Source: Pedobacter sp. ok626 (GTDB taxonomy: Bacteria > Bacteroidota > Bacteroidia > Sphingobacteriales > Sphingobacteriaceae). From it: 64,000 bases of DNA. Positions 9,642-16,937 of the stretch are shown piece by piece (position 1 is the stretch's first letter; every line of letters begins with the position of its first letter). Below the pieces are notes generated by a model. That model was not told the origin of the DNA, did not search any database, and saw only the letters and a program-made list of their open reading frames with translations. Made by a program: the position numbers and the translations under genes. The stretch is from positions 32,244-96,243 of the forward strand of contig NZ_FNEX01000024.1 in the NCBI RefSeq assembly GCF_900100435.1, in the 5' to 3' direction.

Positions 9642-10232
9642 TTACTTCAATATTTCATGAACGGTCGTAGAAACAACAAGCGTCAATATTCCTGAATCTT
9701 TCAAGTTCATTTTAATCGTTTTCAACCCTTTGGTCAAGTGGCCCTCAACGGTCTTTTCAGAGATATTCATCTTTTTTGCAATCTGAGGAATCGTCATCCC
9801 AATAACCCGACTATAGTTAAAAACCAGGCGACACTTTTCAGGCAACAAATCGACTTGCCCATTGATATACTCCTGTAAAAATTTAGCTTCTATCTTTTGG
9901 TCATCATCAGCATAACCGTTCAGTTTATATTCCTTGTTCTCTATATCTCTACGCCGCCGTTCTCTTTCTATCTGTTTGAATACCGAAAATTTTACAGCTG
10001 TCGCCAGATACCTCTTTAATATCCGTATATCCAATTGATCTCTCCTATTCCAGATTCCAATAAAAAGTGATTGCACAATCTCCTGCGCTGCAGACTTGTC
10101 TTTAGTATGATTGTAGGCAATTGCCATCAAAGTGTTCCAATACCGATCATAAATCTCAGTAAACGCGGCCACATCACTTCGCCTCAACAAAGCAACAAGC
10201 TCTTGATCTGAATATAAACGATAAGTAACCAC
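9642..10232 (-). CDS. RNA polymerase ECF sigma-70 factor (locus 1)
   Basis: 196-residue ECF sigma factor expected to drive the susC operon when released from the neighbouring FecR protein. Region 2 is visible in FTEIYDRYWNTLMAIAYNHT and AQEIVQSLFIGIWNRRDQL, region 4 in LLPEKCRLVFNYSRVIGMTI followed by IPQIAKKMNISEKTVEGHL. The start codon is GTG at 10230-10232; no in-frame ATG is near. The C-terminal tail is slightly hydrophobic (ILTLVVSTTVHEIL), a common trait of the Bacteroidota FecR-linked group. It is transcribed away from the siderophore receptor gene, sharing a 150-nt intergenic region. Confidence 0.95.
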   Translation of the reverse strand: MVTYRLYSDQELVALLRRSDVAAFTEIYDRYWNTLMAIAYNHTKDKSAAQEIVQSLFIGIWNRRDQLDIRILKRYLATAVKFSVFKQIERERRRRDIENKEYKLNGYADDDQKIEAKFLQEYINGQVDLLPEKCRLVFNYSRVIGMTIPQIAKKMNISEKTVEGHLTKGLKTIKMNLKDSGILTLVVSTTVHEILK

Positions 10233-10304
10233 TATGCCTTTTTATCCTACCAAGGTAAATTTACTAAAAAGCTGTCCAGCATCTCTCTTTCATTATCTAT
10301 TTAA

Positions 10305-10377
10305 AATTATTCTAAATAAATTTGCTGTTCTAAATTTCAGATCTTACATTTGCCGCCGTTAGAATTAATCTAAATAA
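10305..10377 (+). promoter_or_regulatory. Repeated operator-like sites over the siderophore receptor promoter
   Basis: Three copies of TCTAAAT at 10311-10317, 10329-10335 and 10369-10375. The outer two belong to 15-nt direct repeats that differ in one base (10305-10319 and 10363-10377). The last copy is also half of an inverted repeat TTAGA-N5-TCTAA at 10359-10373, which covers the predicted transcription start; the first flanks the -33 element. The TTAG/CTAA arms resemble DtxR/IdeR-type or MntR-type iron-dependent repressor boxes; which regulator binds is an inference. Confidence 0.5.
10321..10352 (+). promoter_or_regulatory. Promoter of the siderophore receptor gene
   Basis: TTTG at 10321-10324, 20 nt, then TACATTTG at 10345-10352: an exact match to the Bacteroidota housekeeping promoter TTTG-N19-21-TAnnTTTG. 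Transcription would begin near 10359, about 24 nt before the ATG at 10383. Confidence 0.75.
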
Positions 10378-10382
10378 GCACC

Positions 10383-12869
10383 ATGAGGAATATCTACTCT
10401 TTTTTCATTATCACTATTATATTTTTATTAACCCAACCTGCTTTCGCTCAAGAGGGCCCTTCGCAACTTGCGTCTGCACCAGTTAGAGGTGGTATTAAGG
10501 GAAAAGTAAGAACTAATGATGGCAAGTCAGCCGGCCATGTTACCATTCAAATAGTTGAAAACAATAGAAAAACATTATCCAATGAAGAAGGGAACTTCAA
10601 ATTCAACAACTTAAAAAGTGGAGAATATACTTTAAAAACCTCGTATGTAGGTTTGAAAGTTCAAACTCAAAAAGTAACGGTAATTGAAGGACAAACAGTA
10701 ACTGTTGAATTTCTGCTTTTAGAAAACTCTGGACAGCTTGACGAAGTAGTGATTGGTGGTTACCAAACACCTAATCAAAAACCAGTTAGTCTTGGCAAAA
10801 TAGCGATTGCCCCTAGAGATTTGCCGCAATCTGTTCAAATCATAGGAACTCAGGTAATTGAAGATCAACAAGCAAATCGCTTAGCTGATGTCATTAAAAA
10901 TGTAAATGGCGTTTCTTTGGGCGCTAACCGCGGATCTGTTGGCGAGAACTTTTATGCTCGTGGTTATAGCCTTGGTGCAAACAATGTGCTTAAAAATGGC
11001 GCTAGAACAACCATCGGTGGTATGCCAGAAGCCAGCACATTAGAATCTGTAGAAGTACTTAAAGGTAGTTCTGCTTTACTTTATGGCGGTGTAAGTGGTG
11101 GTGCTGTGGTTAACATGGTGACTAAGAAGCCTAAATTTGAGTATGGCGGTGAGTTTTCTATGCGTGCAGGAAGTTATGATTTCTATAAACCAACGCTTGA
11201 TTTATACGGCCCAATATCTAAAAATGTTGCTGTTCGCGTAATTGGAACTTACGAAAAAGCCGGTAGCTTTAGGGATAAAGTAAACTCTGAAAGAATCTAT
11301 GTTAACCCTTCTATACTACACCAAATTAGCGAAAAAACAGATCTACTCATCCAGGGTGATTATTTAAAAAGTGACTATACACCAGATTTTGGTATTGGCA
11401 CTGTAGGTAACCAAGTATCTCCACTTGGCAGAAATGTATTTATAAATACGGATTGGGCTTATAACAAAACCAATACGACTACCGCACAAGCTGCTTTAAA
11501 TCATAAATTTAATAACGACTGGAAATTAAATGTTTCTGCATCCCTACAATCTTATGATAGAAACTATTTCTCTAGCGAACGTCCTTTTGTAAAAACAGAT
11601 GGCATTTGGAATCGTGCACTTACCAGATCTAAAATAAAAGAACTTACCTTCAACCAACAAGTTAACTTAACTGGAATATTTCAAACCGGTTCTTTGAAAC
11701 ATACATTATTGATTGGTGCAGATGCTGATCAATCCAAGATAAAAACTGCTGCTTTCAGCAATCCAAATACACTAACCGCTGCGGATAAATCAAAATATTA
11801 TGACCAGGTAAATCTGCTTGATCTGTCTTCGTTCAATATCACTACAAACTTTAATGCCCCAGAAACAACTTTATTGACCAATACAGAAGCTCCTATTTAT
11901 CGTGTGGGTGGCTTTGTTCAGGACATGGTAGCTGTTAGCGAGAAGTTTAAAGTTTTAGCAGGTATCAGATGGACTTATCAAAAGACACCAACAACAACTA
12001 TAAAAACGCTTGCTGATGGTACAGAAGCTAAAGGTACAACTGCGGATAAAACAGATAAAGCCTTTTCACCTAAAGTAGGTATCATTTATCAGCCTATTAA
12101 AGCAACATCTTTCTATGCAAGTTACGCCAGCAATTTCACTTCAAATGCTGGTACAGATGTCGCTACAAATGCGCCAATGCGACCATCCATTATTGATCAA
12201 TATGAGGCCGGAGTTAAAAACGACTTCCTTGACGGAAAACTATCAGCCAACCTTACCTGGTACAAAATTATTAACAACAGATTTGCACAAACGGCTGATT
12301 TAAACCTTCAGGGCCAACCCAACGGCGATAGCAACCTAAAAGAGTTTAGCGGAAAAACGGCAAGTGATGGCGTTGAAATTGACATTACGGGAACTATCGT
12401 TGAGGGGTTAAATTTCATCGCTGGATATAGCTACAACTACATGCGCTATACCAGTACATCAGCCACAAGGACATATACAGATCCTACTACTAATAAAGAG
12501 ACCATCATCAGTGGGATAGTAGAAGGTGAACGTCTAGTTGGTACGACTAAAAACACAGCTAACGGAAGTCTTTTTTATACTTTCAACAACGGTGTTGTTA
12601 AAGGCTTAAAACTCGGTGCATCTGCGTTTTATACTGGCGACCGTAATGGAGGACGTAATACCAATAAAGCTGGAACAACAACAGGTATTATCCCTGTCAA
12701 AGGATTCACTACTTTTGATCTGTCAGCGGGTTATAGCTACAAAAAATTCAGTATCCTTGGCAAATTATCAAACTTGACGAATGAGCTGAATTACTACATT
12801 CACGAGAACTATAGTGTAAATCCTATCCCTCCAAGACAATTCATGACTACAGTAGCTTATAAATTCTAA
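10383..12869 (+). CDS. TonB-dependent siderophore receptor
   Basis: 828-residue outer-membrane receptor for ferric siderophores, FhuA/FoxA-like. A signal peptide (FFIITIIFLLTQPAFA) is followed by a carboxypeptidase-regulatory-like domain (IKGKVRTNDGKSAGHVTIQI to about residue 115), a plug with RDLPQSVQIIG, GVSLGANRGSVGENFYARGY and ESVEVLKGSSALLYGG, and a barrel that ends in FMTTVAYKF with the usual terminal Phe. Absence of an STN domain means it does not signal through FecR; control is more likely by iron at the promoter (10305-10377). It stands alone, closed by a strong hairpin at 12893-12926. The particular siderophore cannot be read. Confidence 0.92.
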   Translation: MRNIYSFFIITIIFLLTQPAFAQEGPSQLASAPVRGGIKGKVRTNDGKSAGHVTIQIVENNRKTLSNEEGNFKFNNLKSGEYTLKTSYVGLKVQTQKVTVIEGQTVTVEFLLLENSGQLDEVVIGGYQTPNQKPVSLGKIAIAPRDLPQSVQIIGTQVIEDQQANRLADVIKNVNGVSLGANRGSVGENFYARGYSLGANNVLKNGARTTIGGMPEASTLESVEVLKGSSALLYGGVSGGAVVNMVTKKPKFEYGGEFSMRAGSYDFYKPTLDLYGPISKNVAVRVIGTYEKAGSFRDKVNSERIYVNPSILHQISEKTDLLIQGDYLKSDYTPDFGIGTVGNQVSPLGRNVFINTDWAYNKTNTTTAQAALNHKFNNDWKLNVSASLQSYDRNYFSSERPFVKTDGIWNRALTRSKIKELTFNQQVNLTGIFQTGSLKHTLLIGADADQSKIKTAAFSNPNTLTAADKSKYYDQVNLLDLSSFNITTNFNAPETTLLTNTEAPIYRVGGFVQDMVAVSEKFKVLAGIRWTYQKTPTTTIKTLADGTEAKGTTADKTDKAFSPKVGIIYQPIKATSFYASYASNFTSNAGTDVATNAPMRPSIIDQYEAGVKNDFLDGKLSANLTWYKIINNRFAQTADLNLQGQPNGDSNLKEFSGKTASDGVEIDITGTIVEGLNFIAGYSYNYMRYTSTSATRTYTDPTTNKETIISGIVEGERLVGTTKNTANGSLFYTFNNGVVKGLKLGASAFYTGDRNGGRNTNKAGTTTGIIPVKGFTTFDLSAGYSYKKFSILGKLSNLTNELNYYIHENYSVNPIPPRQFMTTVAYKF

Positions 12870-12892
12870 ATAGATATTTGCCATCCCTATAA

Positions 12893-12926
12893 AACCGGGC
12901 TATCTGTAAAAAGGTAGCCCGGTTTG
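12893..12926 (+). terminator. Terminator after the siderophore receptor
   Basis: Perfect 11-bp stem AAACCGGGCTA (12893-12903) / TAGCCCGGTTT (12916-12926), loop of 12 nt, then GCATTT; 24 nt after the stop codon. Confidence 0.75.
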
Positions 12927-13011
12927 CATTTAAAAATGGTCATTTGTTAAATTATGTTAAGACCTTGCTACCTTCAATGCCTTTACATAGCTTAGCGTCC
13001 TATTATTTTTA

Positions 13012-13043
13012 ATTGACGTTATCGTATTATTACCTTATCTTTG
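13012..13043 (+). promoter_or_regulatory. Promoter of the bamD operon
   Basis: TATCTTTG at 13036-13043 is an exact TAnnTTTG element; ATTG at 13012-13015, 20 nt upstream, is a 3-of-4 match to TTTG. The ATG of bamD begins 5 nt after the -7 element, which would make the transcript leaderless or nearly so. Confidence 0.55.
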
Positions 13044-13047
13044 CAGA

Positions 13048-13977
13048 ATGTTTAAAATTAAACACGTACTACTATTAAGTTTCACCATTATAGCCCTGAC
13101 CATTGCGGGCTGCAAAAGCCAGTTTGAAAAAATCAGATTGAGCAATGACGTAGCTAAAAAATATCAGGAAGCTATGCGACTGTATAACAAGAAAAATTAC
13201 GCAAAAGCGTTAATCTTGTTTGAAGACCTTTCTCAGAAGTACAGGGGTAGAGCTGAAGCTGAAGAGTTGAACTATCACTATGCCCTAACGCTATATAAAC
13301 TAAAAGATTACACTACTGCAAGGTATCAGTTTAAATCATTTGCCGACACCTATCCTACCAGTAAATATGCTGAGGAATGCAGATATATGAGTGCATATTG
13401 CTATTACCTTGATTCGCCGGCACCTAGTCTGGATCAGGAAAATACCTACAAAGCAATTGATGCCTTACAACTATTCATCAACTTTTACCCTAAGAGCGAA
13501 CGTGCTATCGATGCAGCCAAATACATTGGTCTGTTGCGCGCAAAACTAGAGGATAAAGCTTATACCAATGCGAAGCTATATTACGACCTTGGCGGTGCAG
13601 GCGCTAATGCGGTGAATTACCAATCGGCAGTTATTGCATTGAAAAATGCTCAAATTGATTTCCCGGATATTAAGTATGCGGAAGAAATGGACTTGCTGAT
13701 TATCAAATCACAATATGAGTATGCAAGAAATAGCTACGAAATTCGTCAGGAAGATCGTTTTAATGAAGCTATCGCTTATGCAGATGAATTTATTGAAGCG
13801 CATCCACAAAGCAAACTATTACCAGAGGCCAATTCTTTAAAGAAAGCTAGTCAAAATGGTATAGAGAAAGCAAAAACTTTCCTTGCTGAAGTAGAAAAAA
13901 ACCAAACAAAATATAAAGCATTGCTGGAAAAGGATGCTAAAAGAGACAGTATTACTACTAAAACCCCCATCAAATAA
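13048..13977 (+). CDS. bamD: Outer-membrane assembly lipoprotein BamD
   Basis: 309-residue periplasmic lipoprotein of the BAM complex, which inserts beta-barrel proteins into the outer membrane. The signal peptide ends at a lipobox with C22 (LTIAGCKSQ). TPR-type helices follow: MRLYNKKNYAKALILFEDL, HYALTLYKLKDYTTARYQF, FADTYPTSKYAEECRYM, LQLFINFYPKSERAIDAAKY. Length is a little above the E. coli protein (about 245) as is usual in Bacteroidota. The ATG at 13048 is fixed by the lipoprotein signal. It heads a probable operon with the omega-like protein 1 nt downstream and coaBC beyond, an order conserved in the phylum. Confidence 0.93.
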   Translation: MFKIKHVLLLSFTIIALTIAGCKSQFEKIRLSNDVAKKYQEAMRLYNKKNYAKALILFEDLSQKYRGRAEAEELNYHYALTLYKLKDYTTARYQFKSFADTYPTSKYAEECRYMSAYCYYLDSPAPSLDQENTYKAIDALQLFINFYPKSERAIDAAKYIGLLRAKLEDKAYTNAKLYYDLGGAGANAVNYQSAVIALKNAQIDFPDIKYAEEMDLLIIKSQYEYARNSYEIRQEDRFNEAIAYADEFIEAHPQSKLLPEANSLKKASQNGIEKAKTFLAEVEKNQTKYKALLEKDAKRDSITTKTPIK

Positions 13978-13978
13978 T

Positions 13979-14305
13979 ATGAACACTAATAAAACCACTG
14001 TACCGAATACTACGGTTACCAGAAATGTTAATGACCTGGATCAGAAAACACATAATATTTATGAGTCTTTAGTTATTATTTCTAAAAGGGCCAATCAAAT
14101 TTCTAACAATATGAAAGAAGAGCTTCATGGCAAATTAGCTGAGTTTGCTTCTTCTAATGACAACCTGGAAGAGATTTTTGAAAACAGAGAGCAGATTGAA
14201 ATCAGCAAGTACTATGAGCGTTTACCTAAGCCTAGCTTAATCGCTATTGACGAGTTCTTGAACGATAAAATCTATTACAGAAATCCTGCTAAAGAGCAAC
14301 AATAA
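13979..14305 (+). CDS. rpoZ: RNA polymerase omega-like subunit (RpoZ/Rpb6 family)
   Basis: 108-residue protein starting at ATG 13979, one base after the bamD stop codon; a longer frame opened at 13934 would overlap bamD and is not needed. Core features are the N-terminal VNDLDQKTHNIYESLVIIS and ISKRANQISNNMKEEL, which correspond to the omega helix region binding the beta-prime subunit, followed by an acidic stretch (SSNDNLEEIFENREQ) and a Bacteroidota-type tail. The place between bamD and coaBC is where the phylum's omega gene is usually found. Assembly or stability of RNA polymerase is the family role. Confidence 0.82.
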   Translation: MNTNKTTVPNTTVTRNVNDLDQKTHNIYESLVIISKRANQISNNMKEELHGKLAEFASSNDNLEEIFENREQIEISKYYERLPKPSLIAIDEFLNDKIYYRNPAKEQQ

Positions 14306-14349
14306 CATTACGCATAGGGGTTATTTGCATCAATGCATTCATTAAAACC

Positions 14350-15549
14350 ATGCTAAAAAATAAAAAAATAATTCTTGGCGTTTGCGGCAGCATTGCAGCT
14401 TATAAATCAGCTATACTAGTAAGACTACTGGTAAAGGCTGGCGCAAACGTCAAAGTAATTCTTACAGCCGACGCGGGAAATTTCATTACTCCCCTCACCC
14501 TGGCTACCCTCAGTAAGAATCCTGTTTACACACAATATTTCGAAGAAGAAACCGGCGTTTGGAGCAACCATGTAGAATTGGGCCTTTGGGCAGACTTAAT
14601 GGTTATTGCCCCAGCAAGTGCCAACACTTTAGCCAAAATGGCTGGTGGCTTATGCGATAACCTACTTACGGCTGTCTACTTATCCGCTAAATGCCCGGTA
14701 TTTGTTGCTCCGGCAATGGACCTGGATATGTGGAAACATGAGAGTACTCAAGCTAATATTAATAAAATACTCTCATACGGAAATCAGGTGATTAAACCTG
14801 GAAGTGGCGAGCTGGCAAGCGGTTTATATGGGGAAGGTAGAATGGCCGAACCAGAAGAAATTGTTGCTTTCTTATCGGATGCAGTAAGTGCTTCACTCCC
14901 CTTATTGGGAAAAAAGGTATTGGTTACTGCCGGTCCAACTTATGAAGCTATCGATCCTGTACGTTTTATTGGAAATCACTCTTCAGGTAAGATGGGTTTT
15001 GCTATTGCAGATCGGTTTGCCAGTTTAGGTGCCGACGTAACACTGATTACAGGCCCTACTTCGGAAAAAAGTACTTACCCATTGAAACGTATTGATGTAG
15101 TGAGTGCTGCTGATATGCTACATGCCTGTAAAGCTGAGTTTAATGCTGCTGAGATCACAGTAATGAGTGCTGCTGTTGCAGATTATACTCCCGTACAAAA
15201 AGCCAATCAGAAGATTAAAAAAACGAGTAGCGAATTTAGTCTGGAGTTAAAAAAGACTGAAGACATCCTGGCTACACTCGGACAGTTAAAAAAAGCAGGA
15301 CAAATATTGGTTGGTTTTGCTTTGGAAACTGAGAATGAGGAAGAATATGCAAAAGGTAAGTTGGTCAAAAAAAATCTAGACCTTATTGTGCTCAATTCGC
15401 TGAACGATAAAGGTGCTGGCTTTAAAATGGATACCAATAAAATAACTATATTTAATAAAGCTGCTGAAAAAAACGTTTTTGAAATGAAATCGAAGACAGC
15501 CGTGGCAATTGACATCTGTAATGAAATATTAAAACTGGCCAAAGCATGA
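14350..15549 (+). CDS. coaBC: CoaBC: phosphopantothenoylcysteine decarboxylase / phosphopantothenate-cysteine ligase
   Basis: Bifunctional 399-residue enzyme of coenzyme A synthesis: CoaB joins cysteine to 4'-phosphopantothenate, CoaC decarboxylates the product using FMN. N-terminal CoaC flavoprotein half: GVCGSIAAYKSAILVRLL, the catalytic His H74 in SNHVELG, PASANTLAKMAGGLCDNLL, and PAMDLDMW at 121-128. In the last motif the family's Asn (PxMNxxMW) is Asp 124. CoaB half from about residue 190: VLVTAGPTYEAIDPVRFIGN, HSSGKMGFAIADRFASLGAD, VMSAAVADYTP and a Lys-rich loop. Stop codon overlaps the next gene by 4 nt, so translation is probably coupled. Confidence 0.96.
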   Translation: MLKNKKIILGVCGSIAAYKSAILVRLLVKAGANVKVILTADAGNFITPLTLATLSKNPVYTQYFEEETGVWSNHVELGLWADLMVIAPASANTLAKMAGGLCDNLLTAVYLSAKCPVFVAPAMDLDMWKHESTQANINKILSYGNQVIKPGSGELASGLYGEGRMAEPEEIVAFLSDAVSASLPLLGKKVLVTAGPTYEAIDPVRFIGNHSSGKMGFAIADRFASLGADVTLITGPTSEKSTYPLKRIDVVSAADMLHACKAEFNAAEITVMSAAVADYTPVQKANQKIKKTSSEFSLELKKTEDILATLGQLKKAGQILVGFALETENEEEYAKGKLVKKNLDLIVLNSLNDKGAGFKMDTNKITIFNKAAEKNVFEMKSKTAVAIDICNEILKLAKA

Positions 15550-16451
15550 AAAAACGCTACTCCCTCATTTTCTTAATCCTTTTTTTCTGCAGTACTTATA
15601 GTATAGCACAAGAACTAAATGCCAGGGTACAGATACTGGCGCCTACCGTTCCGAACATCAATAAAAGAAATTTAGAAATACTTCAAAATATCATCAGGGA
15701 GTTTTTAAACAACAATAAGTGGAGTAATGAAACTTATACACCTATTGAGCGCATTGAGTGTAATTTTGTGATCACGATAACGGCCTGGGATGGGGGGGCG
15801 GGCTATAAAGCTGAGGCACAGATTCAATCGAGCAGACCGGTTTACAACACCGCATACAATAGCACTTTGTTGAACATCAGCGACAAGGATTACGATTTTA
15901 ATTACAATGAAGGCCAATCTTTAGATTTCTCTGATCAGAACTTTATTTCCAATTTAAGCTCTCTTCTTAGTTTTTATGCATACACCATTATCGGTTTGGA
16001 TAAAGACAGCTTTAATAAATTAGGCGGTACGTATTTTTACAATAAAGCTCAGAATATTTTAAATGTTGCTCAAGTATCTGGCAACAAGGGCTGGAAGGCG
16101 TTCGATGGCTTAAAAAACAGATATTGGTTAAATGAGAACCTACAGAATAAAAGTTTTGAGGAACTGAGACAGTTTATTTACGATTACCACTTGAATGGAC
16201 TGGACCTGATGCAAGAAGATCCAATTGCTGGAACCAAAAGAATCATCACCCTCCTATCGGCCTTAAAAAAAATGGATAAGCAAAAGCTAGGTTCTATTTT
16301 TCCTAACATGTATCTAGCTACCAAAGCTGATGAACTGGTTAATATCCTTTCTGCCACCAATCCCCAGGATAAAATTCAGGCATACAACCTGCTCTCTGAA
16401 ATTGATCCAGCCAACATCAATAAATACGAAGCGCTAAAAAATTCCCGTTAA
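15546..16451 (+). CDS. DUF4835 family exported protein
   Basis: 301-residue exported protein with signal peptide (YSLIFLILFFCSTYSIA). Visible traits are the N-terminal beta stretch LNARVQILAPTVPNINKRN, the aromatic segment SSLLSFYAYTIIGLDKDSF and FDGLKNRYWLNENL, all typical of DUF4835, a family almost confined to Bacteroidota and nearly always next to coaBC and recN. ATG overlaps the coaBC stop by 4 nt. The molecular role is unknown; an envelope task is suggested by the signal peptide and the bamD neighbourhood. The C-terminus is rich in short helices. Confidence 0.88.
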   Translation: MKKRYSLIFLILFFCSTYSIAQELNARVQILAPTVPNINKRNLEILQNIIREFLNNNKWSNETYTPIERIECNFVITITAWDGGAGYKAEAQIQSSRPVYNTAYNSTLLNISDKDYDFNYNEGQSLDFSDQNFISNLSSLLSFYAYTIIGLDKDSFNKLGGTYFYNKAQNILNVAQVSGNKGWKAFDGLKNRYWLNENLQNKSFEELRQFIYDYHLNGLDLMQEDPIAGTKRIITLLSALKKMDKQKLGSIFPNMYLATKADELVNILSATNPQDKIQAYNLLSEIDPANINKYEALKNSR

Positions 16452-16500
16452 CCCCTTTATTACAACACATTAAAAAAAATATGTTAAACTATTTTTAATA

Positions 16501-16516
16501 TACGAACAGATTCGTA
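16501..16516. promoter_or_regulatory. BlaI operator dyad 1
   Basis: Perfect inverted repeat TACGAA-CAGA-TTCGTA. Its right arm overlaps the -7 element TATATTTG (16515-16522). Spacing to dyad 2 is 24 nt centre to centre. Confidence 0.8.
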
Positions 16517-16522
16517 TATTTG
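16515..16522 (+). promoter_or_regulatory. -7 element of the blaI-M56 promoter
   Basis: TATATTTG, exact TAnnTTTG, lying between the two operator dyads and 29 nt before the ATG. The -33 element is weak (TTTT near 16492-16495). Confidence 0.55.
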
Positions 16523-16524
16523 AT

Positions 16525-16540
16525 TACGAAACAATTCGTA
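16525..16540. promoter_or_regulatory. BlaI operator dyad 2
   Basis: Perfect inverted repeat TACGAA-ACAA-TTCGTA, covering the expected transcription start (about 16529) and ending 10 nt before the blaI ATG. Same arms as dyad 1, as expected for dimers of a winged-helix repressor that controls its own operon. Confidence 0.8.
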
Positions 16541-16550
16541 GATAAAGATT

Positions 16551-16934
16551 ATGGCAGCGATAAATAACCTTAAACCTACAGAAAGCGAACTCGAAATCTT
16601 ACAGATTCTGTGGGAAAAGGGAAACTGTACGGTTAGGGATGTACACGAGATTTTAGAAAAGAATAAAGATGCCGGCTATACAACAACGCTTAAACTCATG
16701 CAGATTATGCTAGAGAAAGGTTTAGTGGCCCGGGACGCTTCTTCTAAAACGCATATCTACCGCGCCTTACTAAACCAGGAAAAAACCCAACAGCACCTGG
16801 TTGATAAAATGATAGACAATGTTTTTAATGGCTCGGCGGCGCGTATGGTTATGCAAGCGCTGGGCAACCATACTGCAAGCAAGGAGGAGATTGATTCAAT
16901 AAAAAAATATTTAGACGGACTAAGTAATCAATAA
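16551..16934 (+). CDS. BlaI/MecI/CopY family repressor
   Basis: 127-residue winged-helix repressor. The N-terminal DNA-binding part is clear (PTESELEILQILWEKGNCTV, VRDVHEILEKNKDAGYTTT, LKLMQIMLEKGLV); the C-terminal dimerisation helices include VDKMIDNVFNGSAARMV, where the N-F pair resembles the site at which BlaI/MecI proteins are cut on induction. The gene is 3 nt upstream of a BlaR1-like M56 peptidase and carries two operator dyads over its own promoter, so autoregulation relieved by proteolysis is the expected mechanism. No beta-lactamase or penicillin-binding protein gene lies in the window, so antibiotic resistance should not be assumed. Confidence 0.93.
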   Translation: MAAINNLKPTESELEILQILWEKGNCTVRDVHEILEKNKDAGYTTTLKLMQIMLEKGLVARDASSKTHIYRALLNQEKTQQHLVDKMIDNVFNGSAARMVMQALGNHTASKEEIDSIKKYLDGLSNQ

Positions 16935-16937
16935 AAA

